Shown: positions 1-8,059, numbered from the stretch's first letter. The stretch: 45,652 nucleotides of DNA from an uncultured Prevotella sp. (GCA_905233245.1 CAJODK010000011.1:1-45652); one strand, 5' to 3'. Translations and numbers: made by a program. The notes: generated from the letters alone by a model not told the origin.

Positions 1-126
1 TGTATCCGTAGATTTAAATAAGAAGTCTCTTAACCAAAAGAAATTGATAGCTTCTTGTACTACTACTGTCTCATGTAAATCTGTCAAAGAACTAGGCTCC
101 CACCCCATTTTGAGCGAAAGCGAGTG
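1..126 (-). other. Probable rRNA operon leader with boxA-like element
   Basis: This stretch has no plausible reading frame and lies directly downstream, on the minus strand, of a full-consensus promoter. The minus strand reads AGTTCTTTGACAG at 93-81, which resembles the boxA antitermination element of bacterial rRNA leaders (E. coli TGCTCTTTAACA, B. subtilis TGTTCTTTGAAA). The inference is that a 16S rRNA gene begins just beyond position 1, transcribed leftwards. The rRNA itself is not in the window. An alternative is another stable RNA or a tRNA cluster leader. Confidence 0.5.
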
Positions 127-157
127 CAAAGGTAATACTTTTCCTGAAACTGACAAA
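127..157 (-). promoter_or_regulatory. Bacteroidota-type promoter driving leftward stable-RNA transcription
   Basis: On the minus strand the -33 box TTTG (157-154) is followed after exactly 19 nt by TACCTTTG (134-127), a full match to TTTG-N19-TAnnTTTG. The following bases GCACTCGC also follow the -7 box of the tRNA-Ser promoter near 8052. This supports a strong stable-RNA promoter. Confidence 0.75.
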
Positions 158-218
158 ATGTTTTCAAAAAAAAATGCTGGATTTTTACATTTTTTTTCTT
201 GTCTTTGATAATCGTCAA

Positions 219-1883
219 TCAATTATTGCGCATTCTCTCCAAATTGAGCGAAAAATCGCAATATTTTAGTACCATTGGTCGGTGTGTAATGAATATTATC
301 GTTTGCTTATTTTCTTCCAGTATGTTGCTGAGCAGTTTCTTTTCCGTTTCTGGGTCAAGTGCGCTTGTTGCTTCATCAAGTATCATGAGCGGACTATTAC
401 GGAGAAGCGCTCGTGCTATGCATATACGTTGTGCCTGTCCTTCGCTGAGCCCCCCACCCTTTTCATTGATTACGGTATCTAGTCCATCGGGCAGTTCACG
501 TACGAAATCTGCGCATGCCTCATCGAGAACTTGGTACATCTCACTCTCCGTAGCATCGACGTTGCCCAGAAGAAGGTTATCTCGTATGGTGCCACTGAGA
601 AGTGTGTTGCCTTGTGGCACGTAGGTGATATTGCATCTGGTGAGAGGTGAGACAATGACTTTTTCCACCTTATTATATATATATACGTAGCCATTCTCTG
701 GTCGTATGAGTGCCAGTATCATCCTGAGGAGTGTAGTCTTGCCTGCTCCTGTCTCACCAACTATCGCTGTACATGTGCCTGGTTTGAAGTCAAAGGAGAG
801 ATTGCGGATGATATAGTTGTCTGGTTCGTCAGGATAGGCAAACGACACGTCGTGTATCTGCACTCCGCACGGTCCTTCGAGTTCAACGGACTCACCCTGC
901 TGCTCGAGTGGAATATCTTCGAAGAGCATCAGCCTCTCAGCCGAAGTGAATACGGTGACGAACTGTGGCACGAGTTTGGAGAGATTGCGAGCAGGGTGCT
1001 GTATCTTATTAACCAACTGTAGGAATGCCGTCATGCCACCGTATGTCAGGCTTCCCATCGACATGCGAAGTGCGCTCCATGCGAATGCTACCAGATAACC
1101 CGTGGCAAAACCTACGTTAACGATAAGATTGGAGAAAACTGAGAATCTGGTCTTACGCACTACTTTCTCTCGCAGCATGGTATGCTGGTCGTTGAGTCGG
1201 TCTATCATCTCATCCTCGCTCTCGAGTGTTTTTACAAGTATACGGTTTTGTACTGATTCCTGCAGTAGGCTCTGTACTAGGCTGTCAGACTCTCTCACTT
1301 CACGAGTCAGTTGACGCATGCGCCCCATATACAACTTGCTCAGCACAAGGAATATCGGGAACATCACGATGATAATCAATGCCAAAGTGTGATCCATCGT
1401 GAAGAGGTAAATAAATGCTCCGAGAAATAGTGCTACAATAGATACTGCACTAGGCAATGTCTCTGCTACGAAATTTACTACGTGGTTGACATCCTGCTCA
1501 AGGCGGTTGAGCACATCGCCACTATGCATGGAGTCACGCCCCCGCCATTCGGAGTGCAGTATCCTGCCCAGCATGCGTCGCTGCATCCTATTCTGCGCCT
1601 TGATGCCAAGAATATTGCGTACCCAGACCGATGATATATTGAGCACGAAACTACATCCTACCAACACAGCCATCAACAGCACAGCCTGTATGACGTCGCC
1701 CTCACGATTATGCGACGCGATATCCACGGCACGCTGCACAGCCCACACCGAGGAGAGGCTGACTGCTGTCTGCAGGAGACCTATTATAGTATTGAGTATA
1801 GCCTGCAGGCGGTTGTCACTTGATGATTGCCACAACCACTTGATGATGGTCTTTGTCGGATATGTATTATTCAGGTGTCTCAT
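219..1883 (-). CDS. ABC transporter, fused permease and ATPase
   Basis: This is an ABC exporter half-transporter of about 554 residues. The first 300 or so residues form a hydrophobic six-helix type transmembrane domain. The rest is a nucleotide-binding domain with Walker A GETGAGKTT near residue 378, signature LSEGQAQR near 478 and Walker B LMILDEATSA near 502. Such proteins act as homodimers or heterodimers in the inner membrane and export lipids, peptides or drugs. The substrate cannot be told from sequence. An upstream in-frame ATG at 1901 exists, but ATG 1883 gives an ATGA overlap with the nadK stop and is preferred, so nadK and this gene are probably co-transcribed. The second half of a heterodimer is not visible nearby. 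Confidence 0.9.
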   Translation of the reverse strand: MRHLNNTYPTKTIIKWLWQSSSDNRLQAILNTIIGLLQTAVSLSSVWAVQRAVDIASHNREGDVIQAVLLMAVLVGCSFVLNISSVWVRNILGIKAQNRMQRRMLGRILHSEWRGRDSMHSGDVLNRLEQDVNHVVNFVAETLPSAVSIVALFLGAFIYLFTMDHTLALIIIVMFPIFLVLSKLYMGRMRQLTREVRESDSLVQSLLQESVQNRILVKTLESEDEMIDRLNDQHTMLREKVVRKTRFSVFSNLIVNVGFATGYLVAFAWSALRMSMGSLTYGGMTAFLQLVNKIQHPARNLSKLVPQFVTVFTSAERLMLFEDIPLEQQGESVELEGPCGVQIHDVSFAYPDEPDNYIIRNLSFDFKPGTCTAIVGETGAGKTTLLRMILALIRPENGYVYIYNKVEKVIVSPLTRCNITYVPQGNTLLSGTIRDNLLLGNVDATESEMYQVLDEACADFVRELPDGLDTVINEKGGGLSEGQAQRICIARALLRNSPLMILDEATSALDPETEKKLLSNILEENKQTIIFITHRPMVLKYCDFSLNLERMRNN

Positions 1884-2767
1884 CTCTGATCCATACCCCA
1901 CATCATCTTGTCACGCAGGGTGGAGAAATATTTCTTGTCGCTGAATCTTACTATTCTGGCAGAGTATGGTGCCTTCGCTATCTTGACTATAGTACCCTCG
2001 TGCAAGCTGGCGCTGCGCCCATCAACGGCGGCAAGGAAACTGTGGCTACGACTCTCCACCTGAAGGGTAACTACCGCATCATCAGGTAGGACAATGGGGC
2101 GCACATTCAGACTATGAGGTGCTACGGCCGTAAGACACAGTGTATTGGTGCCGGGAGTGATAATCGGACCGCCATTGGAGAGACTATACGCCGTAGAACC
2201 TGTCGGCGTGGTAACTATCAGTCCGTCAGCCTGATATGTCATCAAATACTGTTCGTTGACATTTACCCTGATAGATATCATCGAAGCATGGTCACGCTTC
2301 AGTACTGCAATATCATTGAGGGCAAAGGGTGAACCTTCTATGGAATCACCATTCTCCGTCTCTATTTTGATAAGGCTATGTTCACGCACGTCATAGCGTC
2401 CATCGTATATCGCTTTGACGGCTCTCTCTATGCCCGAAGGATTGACATTGGCAAGAAAGCCCAGTCGTCCGATATTCACACCTATTATAGGAATATTCTT
2501 TTCGCTCACCCTCGATGCAGTCTTCAGCAAGGTGCCGTCGCCACCCATCGAAATAGCGAAATCAGCATTAAAGTCCTTGCCCTCAAAAACTCCGTTGACA
2601 GTCATATCAAACTTCTGTACCTCGGTGATGAACTTATAGAACGGACGATCGATAATAATCTCAGCCTCATACTGTTGCAGTATGGCAATTATCTTATGTA
2701 TGGCCTGCGATTTCTTAGCCTGATATTCATTGCCAAAGATGGCGAAACGTAATTTTTTCTTGCTCAT
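1880..2767 (-). CDS. nadK: NAD kinase
   Basis: NAD kinase (about 295 residues) phosphorylates NAD to NADP with ATP in the cytoplasm. The catalytic GGDGTLL motif lies near residue 76, and the NAD-binding TPTGSTAYSLSNGGP segment near residue 194. Length fits the family. The frame is open further upstream to 2809, but that ATG lies inside the promoter; ATG 2767 (MSKKKLRFAIFG) starts the conserved beta strand and is chosen. The gene overlaps the ABC transporter by four bases and is divergent from the DJ-1-like gene across a short region with two opposed promoters. Confidence 0.93.
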   Translation of the reverse strand: MSKKKLRFAIFGNEYQAKKSQAIHKIIAILQQYEAEIIIDRPFYKFITEVQKFDMTVNGVFEGKDFNADFAISMGGDGTLLKTASRVSEKNIPIIGVNIGRLGFLANVNPSGIERAVKAIYDGRYDVREHSLIKIETENGDSIEGSPFALNDIAVLKRDHASMISIRVNVNEQYLMTYQADGLIVTTPTGSTAYSLSNGGPIITPGTNTLCLTAVAPHSLNVRPIVLPDDAVVTLQVESRSHSFLAAVDGRSASLHEGTIVKIAKAPYSARIVRFSDKKYFSTLRDKMMWGMDQR

Positions 2768-2769
2768 AG

Positions 2770-2800
2770 TTTGCTGTTTGCCAAAAAAATTGTATTTTTG
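2770..2800 (+). promoter_or_regulatory. Promoter of DJ-1/PfpI-family gene
   Basis: TTTG at 2770-2773, 19 nt, then TATTTTTG at 2793-2800 match the Bacteroidota consensus. The -33 box begins three bases from the nadK start codon on the other strand. Transcription would begin about 40 nt before ATG 2844. Confidence 0.7.
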
Positions 2801-2806
2801 CAGTTG

Positions 2807-2835
2807 CAAATTTACAACAAAAAAACGAAAACAAA
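2807..2835 (-). promoter_or_regulatory. Promoter of nadK-ABC transporter operon
   Basis: On the minus strand TAAATTTG (2814-2807) matches TAnnTTTG. A TTTG lies 17 nt upstream (2835-2832), slightly closer than usual. The leader before the nadK ATG would be about 35 nt. It interleaves with the rightward promoter. Confidence 0.55.
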
Positions 2836-2843
2836 GAAGATTT

Positions 2844-3410
2844 ATGGCAAAAGTTTATGAATTCATCGCCAATGGTTCGGAAGAAATCGAGGCTCTCACC
2901 GTAATTGACGTGCTCAGAAGAGCAGGAGTAGATGTACAAACTGTAAGCATCACGGGCACTCGCAAGGCAGTGCTTTCACATGGCGTGAAGATAGAGTGCG
3001 ACACCACTATTGAGGAATGTAACTTCTCTGATGCCGACATGCTACTCTTGCCTGGTGGTCTGCCTGGTGCTACCAATCTCAATGAGCACGAAGGCGTGCG
3101 TCAGGCTATGCTGAAGCAATATAATGCAGGCAAGAAGGTTGGTGCCATCTGCGCTGCCCCACTGGTTCTTGGCGGTCTTGGCATTCTCAAGGGCAAGAAG
3201 GCAACATGCTACCCAGGCTTTGAAGACCAGATGACGGGTGCCGAATACACCGCTGAGATATTCACCATTGACGGTAACGTCATCACCGGTTGCGGTCCTG
3301 CTGCCACCCTGCCTTACTCCTACGCTATCCTTGAGATGCTCGGTTACTCTTCAGAGGCTGATGCTCTGCGCGAAGGCATGATGTTTAAGAAACTAATACA
3401 AATTAACTAG
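2844..3410 (+). CDS. DJ-1/PfpI (YajL/ThiJ) family protein
   Basis: A 188-residue class I glutamine-amidotransferase-like fold protein of the DJ-1/PfpI family. The nucleophile-elbow cysteine lies in GAICAAP near residue 104, and an acidic residue near residue 17 (GSEEIEA) is the usual partner of that cysteine. Relatives have been described as chaperones, deglycases or peptidases; the actual activity is unsettled for this group. ATG 2844 begins MAKVYEFIANGSEE, the usual family start; the longer frame upstream runs through the promoter. It is a single gene with its own promoter, and its stop codon lies in the first unit of a 21-bp repeat. Confidence 0.88.
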   Translation: MAKVYEFIANGSEEIEALTVIDVLRRAGVDVQTVSITGTRKAVLSHGVKIECDTTIEECNFSDADMLLLPGGLPGATNLNEHEGVRQAMLKQYNAGKKVGAICAAPLVLGGLGILKGKKATCYPGFEDQMTGAEYTAEIFTIDGNVITGCGPAATLPYSYAILEMLGYSSEADALREGMMFKKLIQIN

Positions 3411-3462
3411 CTAATTTTCGAAATTAACTAGTTAATTTGTTGAATTTGCTAGTTAATTTGAG
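3400..3462. repeat. Three 21-bp tandem palindromic repeats at gene 3' end
   Basis: Three units start at 3400, 3421 and 3442 with an exact period of 21 bp. The middle unit contains the perfect 18-bp palindrome AAATTAACTAGTTAATTT (3421-3438). The first unit differs by one base in that core and holds the TAG stop of the DJ-1 gene. Twenty-one is three times seven, matching the heptamer period seen elsewhere in this window. The palindromes lie between two convergent genes and may act as a bidirectional terminator, although no T-run follows. Confidence 0.8.
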
Positions 3463-3480
3463 ATTGTTGCTAAGTTCTAA

Positions 3481-4461
3481 CTAAAGCTTGCTACGCATTC
3501 CGTTCAGGTAAGACAGCGCATCCATGCGCTTCTTACCCAGTGGTTGGATGGAGAGAATCTCCAGCAATCCGTCGCCACACGATACGTAGAGATGCTTCTT
3601 TTCGGGAACAAGAGTTCCTAATTTACAATTTTCGGATTTACAATTTACAATTTGTGACTTGTAAATCTTAACCTCTGTCGTGGTACCATCTGGCAGAGTG
3701 ACATTGCCCCATGCACCTGGGATGGGCGAAAGTCCACGTATGAAGTCATGTACCTGCTTTGCAGCACGAGTCCAGTCTATCTCACATGTCTCCTTAAATA
3801 TCTTGGGGGCATGCTTTAGTTCACCTTCAGACAAGGGTTTACCATCCACAAGCAGTTCCGCCTGCGCCTGACTCTCTACCCCACCCTCACTTTTAATAAT
3901 TAGATCAACTGTCTCAAGGGCAGCTTGTGCTCCCAGTTGCATTAGCCCATCATAGACGTACTCCACATCAGCATCCAGCGGGATAGAGAATTTCTTCTGC
4001 AAGATTATGCGACCAGTATCAATATCGTGGTCAAGGAAGAATGTCGTAACACCTGTCTCCGTCTCACCATTGATAATTGCCCAGTTGATAGGTGCAGCGC
4101 CACGATACTGTGGCAGGAGAGCGGCATGAACGTTGAATGTGCCGAAGCGAGGCATAGCCCACACTATCTCAGGCAGCATACGGAATGCCACAACGACCTG
4201 CAAGTCAGCCTGATAAGAACGAAGCCTCTCAAGAAAGGCTTCATCCTTCATCTTTTCTGGTTGGAGAACGGGAATATTCTGCGACAAAGCATATTCCTTG
4301 ACAGCCGGAGCACGTAGTACGGAGCCGTGACGCCCAACGGGTTTGTCAGGCTGAGTGACCACAGCCACTACATTATAACCACCCTCTACCAGCGCCTTAA
4401 GGGTGCCAACCGCAAACTCGGGTGTTCCCATGAAAACTATTCTGAGATCTGACTTCTGCAT
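3481..4461 (-). CDS. fmt: Methionyl-tRNA formyltransferase
   Basis: Formylates initiator Met-tRNA using 10-formyl-tetrahydrofolate. At 326 residues it has the N-terminal formyltransferase fold starting LRIVFMGTPEFAV and the family motif LLPQYRGAAPINWAIING near residue 115, and then the C-terminal OB-like domain. The C-terminal domain carries an in-frame heptamer repeat encoding SQIVNCKSENCKLGT near residue 275, which looks like an inserted loop. The gene is last in the run glucosaminidase-tsaC-clc-fmt, 7 nt after the channel gene. Confidence 0.95.
   Translation of the reverse strand: MQKSDLRIVFMGTPEFAVGTLKALVEGGYNVVAVVTQPDKPVGRHGSVLRAPAVKEYALSQNIPVLQPEKMKDEAFLERLRSYQADLQVVVAFRMLPEIVWAMPRFGTFNVHAALLPQYRGAAPINWAIINGETETGVTTFFLDHDIDTGRIILQKKFSIPLDADVEYVYDGLMQLGAQAALETVDLIIKSEGGVESQAQAELLVDGKPLSEGELKHAPKIFKETCEIDWTRAAKQVHDFIRGLSPIPGAWGNVTLPDGTTTEVKIYKSQIVNCKSENCKLGTLVPEKKHLYVSCGDGLLEILSIQPLGKKRMDALSYLNGMRSKL
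3621..3656. repeat. Heptamer array inside fmt
   Basis: Units ATTTACA, ATTTTCG, (G) ATTTACA, ATTTACA, ATTTGTG run with period 7 and one extra base. They are in frame within fmt and encode the segment around IVNCKSENCK. Confidence 0.75.
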
Positions 4462-4468
4462 AAAATAA

Positions 4469-6268
4469 CTACTCGTTACTTAAATCAGCCACCATCTGAC
4501 GATACTGGCTATAGAGATGAGACTTAAGGACATATCCGAAGAGATGTCCATCCTTGTCGAGCACTGGCAGATGCTGCACTTCATTCTTTTCGAAGGCAGC
4601 CATAACGTCCTCCATCGGGTCACCAAGACGCACGGTAGCCTTGACAGGTTCCATAAGTTGAGACACACGAAAACGATGGTACAACTCCGTACGGAAAACA
4701 ATATGACGAATCTTGGCCAAATCTACCTCTCCAAGGATATTGCCAGCAGGGTCTAGCACGGGGAGTACATCAGAGTGGCTCTTGCTCATGGCGTGCACCA
4801 TCTGAGAGAGTTCCATATCCTTATCCACAGGCGTAAATTCCTTGTCGATAACCGAATCAAGGGTCATCAGCGTAAGGACGCTGCGGTCTGTGTGGTGAGT
4901 GATGAGTTTGCCCTGACGAGCCAGTCGCATGCCATAGATGCTATGGGGCTCGAAGGCCAGAATAGTGAGATAAGCACAGACACTCACTATCATGAGGGGC
5001 ATAAAGAGGTCGTAGCCTGCAGTGAGTTCGGCGATGAGGAATACGCCCGTCAGGGGGGCATGCATAACGCCCGACATAACACCAGCCATACCCAGCAGAG
5101 CAGCATTCTCCTCTGGGAAGTAAACACCACCGCTATACATATTCCACAGACGAGAGAAGAAAAAACCGGCAAAAGCGCCTACGAACAGAGAAGGTGCGAA
5201 AGTACCACCACATCCACCACCGCCATTGGTGCTGGCCGTAGCGATGCACTTGGTGAGAATTACGCAACCGACATAGATGAGCAGCATCATCTCGCCCTTA
5301 CCATAGAACATAGACTTCTCCATCAGGCGGCTAATGTCAGCCGAGTTAGAATTATCGAGGAGTATGTTGATGGAAGAATATCCCTCACCATAGAGTGACG
5401 GAAAGAAAGATACCAGCGTACTTAGGATTAAACCACCGACTGCGAGTTTGACATAGCGGTTCCTAATGCGAGAAAACATATTCTCGCAGGCATTCATCAT
5501 ACGAATAAAGTACAGCGACATCAAGCCACAGAAGATACCAAGAAAGATATTGGCAGGCACTCTGTCCACCACCCACGGAGAATTTAGATGGAACGAGAAT
5601 AGCTGGTCATCTCCCACCAGAACATAAGTAAAGCTGGTAGCCGTAACACAGGCTATAAGGATAGGCGAAATCGAGGCCATCGTGAGGTCTATCATGAGCA
5701 CCTCGATGGTAAAAACAAGACCAGCGATAGGAGCCTTAAAGATACCCGCAATTGCAGCAGCGGCACCACATCCCACTAGCAGCATTAGCGTCTTATTGTT
5801 CATGCGAAACTTCTGCCCCAGATTACTGGCTATAGCAGAACCAGTGAGCACAATAGGCGCCTCGGCACCCACCGAACCACCAAAACCGATGGTTATGGCA
5901 GAAGCTACGACGGACGACCAACAGTTGTGGGAAGCAAGACGACTCTTCTTGGAACTGATGGCGTAGAGAATGCGAGTGATACCATGCGAAATATTATCCC
6001 TTACTACATATCGCACAAAGAGCATGGTGAGCCAAATACCTACAACAGGCAGAATGAGGAACAGCCAGTTGAAACTGGTGAGTTCCATTTCATGAGTGAG
6101 CAGATGCTGTATGACATGTATGAGGGTATGGAGCACGAAGGCAGCCAAAGCTGCGAAAATGCCCACGGCAAAAGCCAGCACAAGTGTGAACTGCCTGTCG
6201 GACAGGTGGTTCTTGCGCCAGGTAAGCACATCATCAAACGATATTTTATCTAATAATGGTAACTTCAC
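4469..6268 (-). CDS. CLC-family chloride channel/antiporter with CBS pair
   Basis: A 599-residue CLC transporter for chloride across the inner membrane. The selectivity motif is seen as GSVGAEAP near residue 134, and GGGGCGGTFAPSLFVGA near residue 345 corresponds to the second conserved motif. About ten hydrophobic segments end near residue 435. Two CBS domains follow (about 455-590), which usually sense adenine nucleotides or ionic strength. A glutamate after GSVGA (the external gating position) is present, as in H+/Cl- exchangers, so exchange is possible. The start overlaps the tsaC 3' end by 23 nt, indicating translational coupling. Confidence 0.92.
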   Translation of the reverse strand: MKLPLLDKISFDDVLTWRKNHLSDRQFTLVLAFAVGIFAALAAFVLHTLIHVIQHLLTHEMELTSFNWLFLILPVVGIWLTMLFVRYVVRDNISHGITRILYAISSKKSRLASHNCWSSVVASAITIGFGGSVGAEAPIVLTGSAIASNLGQKFRMNNKTLMLLVGCGAAAAIAGIFKAPIAGLVFTIEVLMIDLTMASISPILIACVTATSFTYVLVGDDQLFSFHLNSPWVVDRVPANIFLGIFCGLMSLYFIRMMNACENMFSRIRNRYVKLAVGGLILSTLVSFFPSLYGEGYSSINILLDNSNSADISRLMEKSMFYGKGEMMLLIYVGCVILTKCIATASTNGGGGCGGTFAPSLFVGAFAGFFFSRLWNMYSGGVYFPEENAALLGMAGVMSGVMHAPLTGVFLIAELTAGYDLFMPLMIVSVCAYLTILAFEPHSIYGMRLARQGKLITHHTDRSVLTLMTLDSVIDKEFTPVDKDMELSQMVHAMSKSHSDVLPVLDPAGNILGEVDLAKIRHIVFRTELYHRFRVSQLMEPVKATVRLGDPMEDVMAAFEKNEVQHLPVLDKDGHLFGYVLKSHLYSQYRQMVADLSNE

Positions 6269-6812
6269 CGTTAGGTCTCAAACGTATAATGGACGAAGGC
6301 TGATGAGGTTTGTGTTCATTACGGCGTGACTGGCATACATAGTCCACAGCACTGAGAATCTCCTCGGAGATGTCACAATAGTTCTGAGCAGCAGGCTCAC
6401 CACTAATATTAGCACTTGTAGAGACAATAGGACGCTGCATGCGATAACAGAGTTCCTTGGAGAACTCCTCCTGCGTGATGCGAAAAGCGATACTGCCATC
6501 CTCGGCTATCAGATTAGAAGCCAAGCCGTTGGCACCATCAAGAATTACTGTAGTGGGCTTGGTAGCCAGTGTCATAACATCCCACGCAACCTCAGGCACA
6601 TCACGCACGTAGCGCTGTACGCGGTTTTCGGAATCCACGAGACATATCATGGACTTCGACTCCTCACGATGCTTTATCTTGTATATCTTTGCCACAGCCT
6701 CTGCATTGGTAGCATCACAACCGATGCCCCATACTGTATCAGTAGGATATAGTATCACCCCACCTCGCTTCATTACCTCAACGGCCTGTCGTATATCGTC
6801 TGCGTACTTCAT
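6246..6812 (-). CDS. tsaC: L-threonylcarbamoyladenylate synthase (YrdC/Sua5 family)
   Basis: Makes threonylcarbamoyl-AMP from threonine, bicarbonate and ATP for the t6A37 modification of ANN-decoding tRNAs. The 188-residue protein is a stand-alone YrdC domain with YPTDTVWGIGCDA near residue 22, KHREESKSM near 47 and the SANISGEPA motif near 133. It lacks the Sua5 C-terminal domain. Its ATG overlaps the upstream glucosaminidase stop as ATGA. Confidence 0.93.
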   Translation of the reverse strand: MKYADDIRQAVEVMKRGGVILYPTDTVWGIGCDATNAEAVAKIYKIKHREESKSMICLVDSENRVQRYVRDVPEVAWDVMTLATKPTTVILDGANGLASNLIAEDGSIAFRITQEEFSKELCYRMQRPIVSTSANISGEPAAQNYCDISEEILSAVDYVCQSRRNEHKPHQPSSIIRLRPNGEVTIIR

Positions 6813-7723
6813 CGTAATCTTATGACATCACCCACCTGTGGCACGAAGTCAGGCGACAGATGATTGCGCTTATACAGATTCTTGAGGCGTATGCCATACA
6901 TCTGAGCTATGTCATACATGCTCTCTCCTGCCTTTACCACGTGTGGTTTGTATTTATATTCCTTAGGCGCCTTGGTCTTCTTCTTCATCAGATAGACAAT
7001 GTCGCCCTCATTCAGTACATCACGCTTGTCGCGCTCATTATACTTGGCGAGCTTGCGGTAGCTGACATCCATTTCCCTGCCGAGCGACTTGAATGTATCC
7101 CCCTTGCGAGCCTTGATATAATAATTATCGTTGAAGTAGTAGATGCGATGACCTATGGTGCCACGAGTGACATTGGAACCTGCATGATGAGCGATGTACT
7201 TGTCATAACTGGTAGCCTTGTCATACTGGTGCAGATTGTACAACTCTATGATGCCTATAAGCTGCTGAGCATACGTAGGACTGGTAGCGTAACCGCATGA
7301 CTTCAGTCCGTAAGCCCATGACTTGTAGTCAGTACGCTTGTACGAGAACAGTACGCTGTAGCGAGGTTTCTTGAGAAAACGGCTGTGGTCTTCGTAACTC
7401 TCGCGAGCGTGGCGATACACTCTGAAACAATCGTCCTTGGCATCATCATCCTTGTACATCCTATCTCCCGTCCAATCGTTATGGCACTTGATACCAAAAT
7501 GGTTGTTGCCCTGCGTAGTAAGAGAGGAGCGTCCTGCCCCACTCTCCAGCAAACCCTGAGCAAGAGTGATGGATGCCGGAATACCATGTTCCAACATCTG
7601 TTCTATCGCTATATCCTTGTAGTTGTCGATGTATGCCTGGTAAGTGGAATTCCACTTCATCTGTCCCTGCATCGTGGCAGAGAGCCAAACCATACACCAT
7701 ATTATAATAATACGCTGTTTCAC
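6809..7723 (-). CDS. Secreted glucosaminidase with C-terminal LysM repeats
   Basis: A peptidoglycan N-acetylglucosaminidase of the FlgJ-like type, about 304 residues. A hydrophobic signal segment (KQRIIIIWCMVWLSA) is followed by the domain starting SITLAQGLLESGAG near residue 59, whose Glu is the expected catalytic acid. One LysM-like segment lies near residues 190-240 and a clear LysM at 255-304. The start is chosen as GTG 7723, because the signal peptide begins there. The only in-frame upstream ATG (7804) would translate through a tRNA, and the later in-frame ATGs (at codons 11 and 18 of the reading chosen here) would cut off the signal peptide. No good Shine-Dalgarno is seen. It begins 9 nt after a tRNA-Glu and heads the tsaC-clc-fmt run. 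Confidence 0.88.
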   Translation of the reverse strand: MKQRIIIIWCMVWLSATMQGQMKWNSTYQAYIDNYKDIAIEQMLEHGIPASITLAQGLLESGAGRSSLTTQGNNHFGIKCHNDWTGDRMYKDDDAKDDCFRVYRHARESYEDHSRFLKKPRYSVLFSYKRTDYKSWAYGLKSCGYATSPTYAQQLIGIIELYNLHQYDKATSYDKYIAHHAGSNVTRGTIGHRIYYFNDNYYIKARKGDTFKSLGREMDVSYRKLAKYNERDKRDVLNEGDIVYLMKKKTKAPKEYKYKPHVVKAGESMYDIAQMYGIRLKNLYKRNHLSPDFVPQVGDVIRLR

Positions 7724-7732
7724 ATCTGCAAG

Positions 7733-7805
7733 TAGTGGGTACGGGAGTCGAACCCGTGTACCCGGCGTGAGAGGCCGGTATCCTAGGCCACTAGATGAAC
7801 CCACC
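7733..7805 (-). tRNA. tRNA-Glu (anticodon CTC), copy 2
   Basis: The 73-nt cloverleaf has acceptor GGTGGGT pairing with ACCCACT, anticodon stem CCGGC/GCCGG around loop CTCTCAC (anticodon CTC), and T loop GGTTCGACTCC. It is identical over its 73 nt to the copy at 7842-7914. Unlike that copy, the DNA after discriminator A reads CTT, so CCA is not encoded. The next gene begins 9 nt further on. Confidence 0.95.
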
Positions 7806-7841
7806 TTATTACGTAACTTCTGAACTTCTCGGACTATTTGG

Positions 7842-7914
7842 TAGTGGGTACGGGAGTCGAACCCGTGTACCCGGCGTGAGAGGCCGGTATCCTAGGCCAC
7901 TAGATGAACCCACC
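7842..7914 (-). tRNA. tRNA-Glu (anticodon CTC), copy 1
   Basis: Same 73-nt sequence and CTC anticodon as its neighbour. Here discriminator A is followed by encoded CCA (7841-7839). It is separated by 36 nt from the second copy and by 10 nt from tRNA-Ser, so the three are probably one transcript. Confidence 0.95.
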
Positions 7915-7924
7915 ATAGTGAGAG

Positions 7925-8011
7925 CGGAAGGTGGGGGATTCGAACCCCCGGTACGGTAACCCGTACGTCAGTTTAGCAAACTGGTGGTTTCAGCCACTCA
8001 CCCAACCTTCC
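7925..8011 (-). tRNA. tRNA-Ser (anticodon GCT)
   Basis: An 87-nt tRNA with acceptor GGAAGGT/ACCTTCC, anticodon stem CAGTT/AACTG around the GCT anticodon, a long variable arm (ACGTACGGGTTACCGTAC) typical of serine tRNAs, and T loop GGTTCGAATCC. It decodes AGC/AGU. First in the Ser-Glu-Glu cluster. Confidence 0.96.
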
Positions 8012-8051
8012 AGGATCTCTACCAAACTGCCCCTTTTTCAAAAGGCGAGTG

Positions 8052-8059
8052 CAAAGGTA
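8052..8059 (-). promoter_or_regulatory. -7 element of tRNA-Ser/Glu/Glu cluster
   Basis: The minus strand reads TACCTTTG followed by GCACTCGC, the same arrangement as the stable-RNA promoter at 127-157. No TTTG is found at the usual -33 spacing, where the heptamer array sits instead. Transcription would begin about 35 nt before tRNA-Ser. Confidence 0.6.

Noticed and set aside
7724..7804. ATG start of the glucosaminidase at 7804
   Set aside because: It would translate through tRNA-Glu and put the signal peptide in the interior; GTG 7723 places the signal at the N-terminus.
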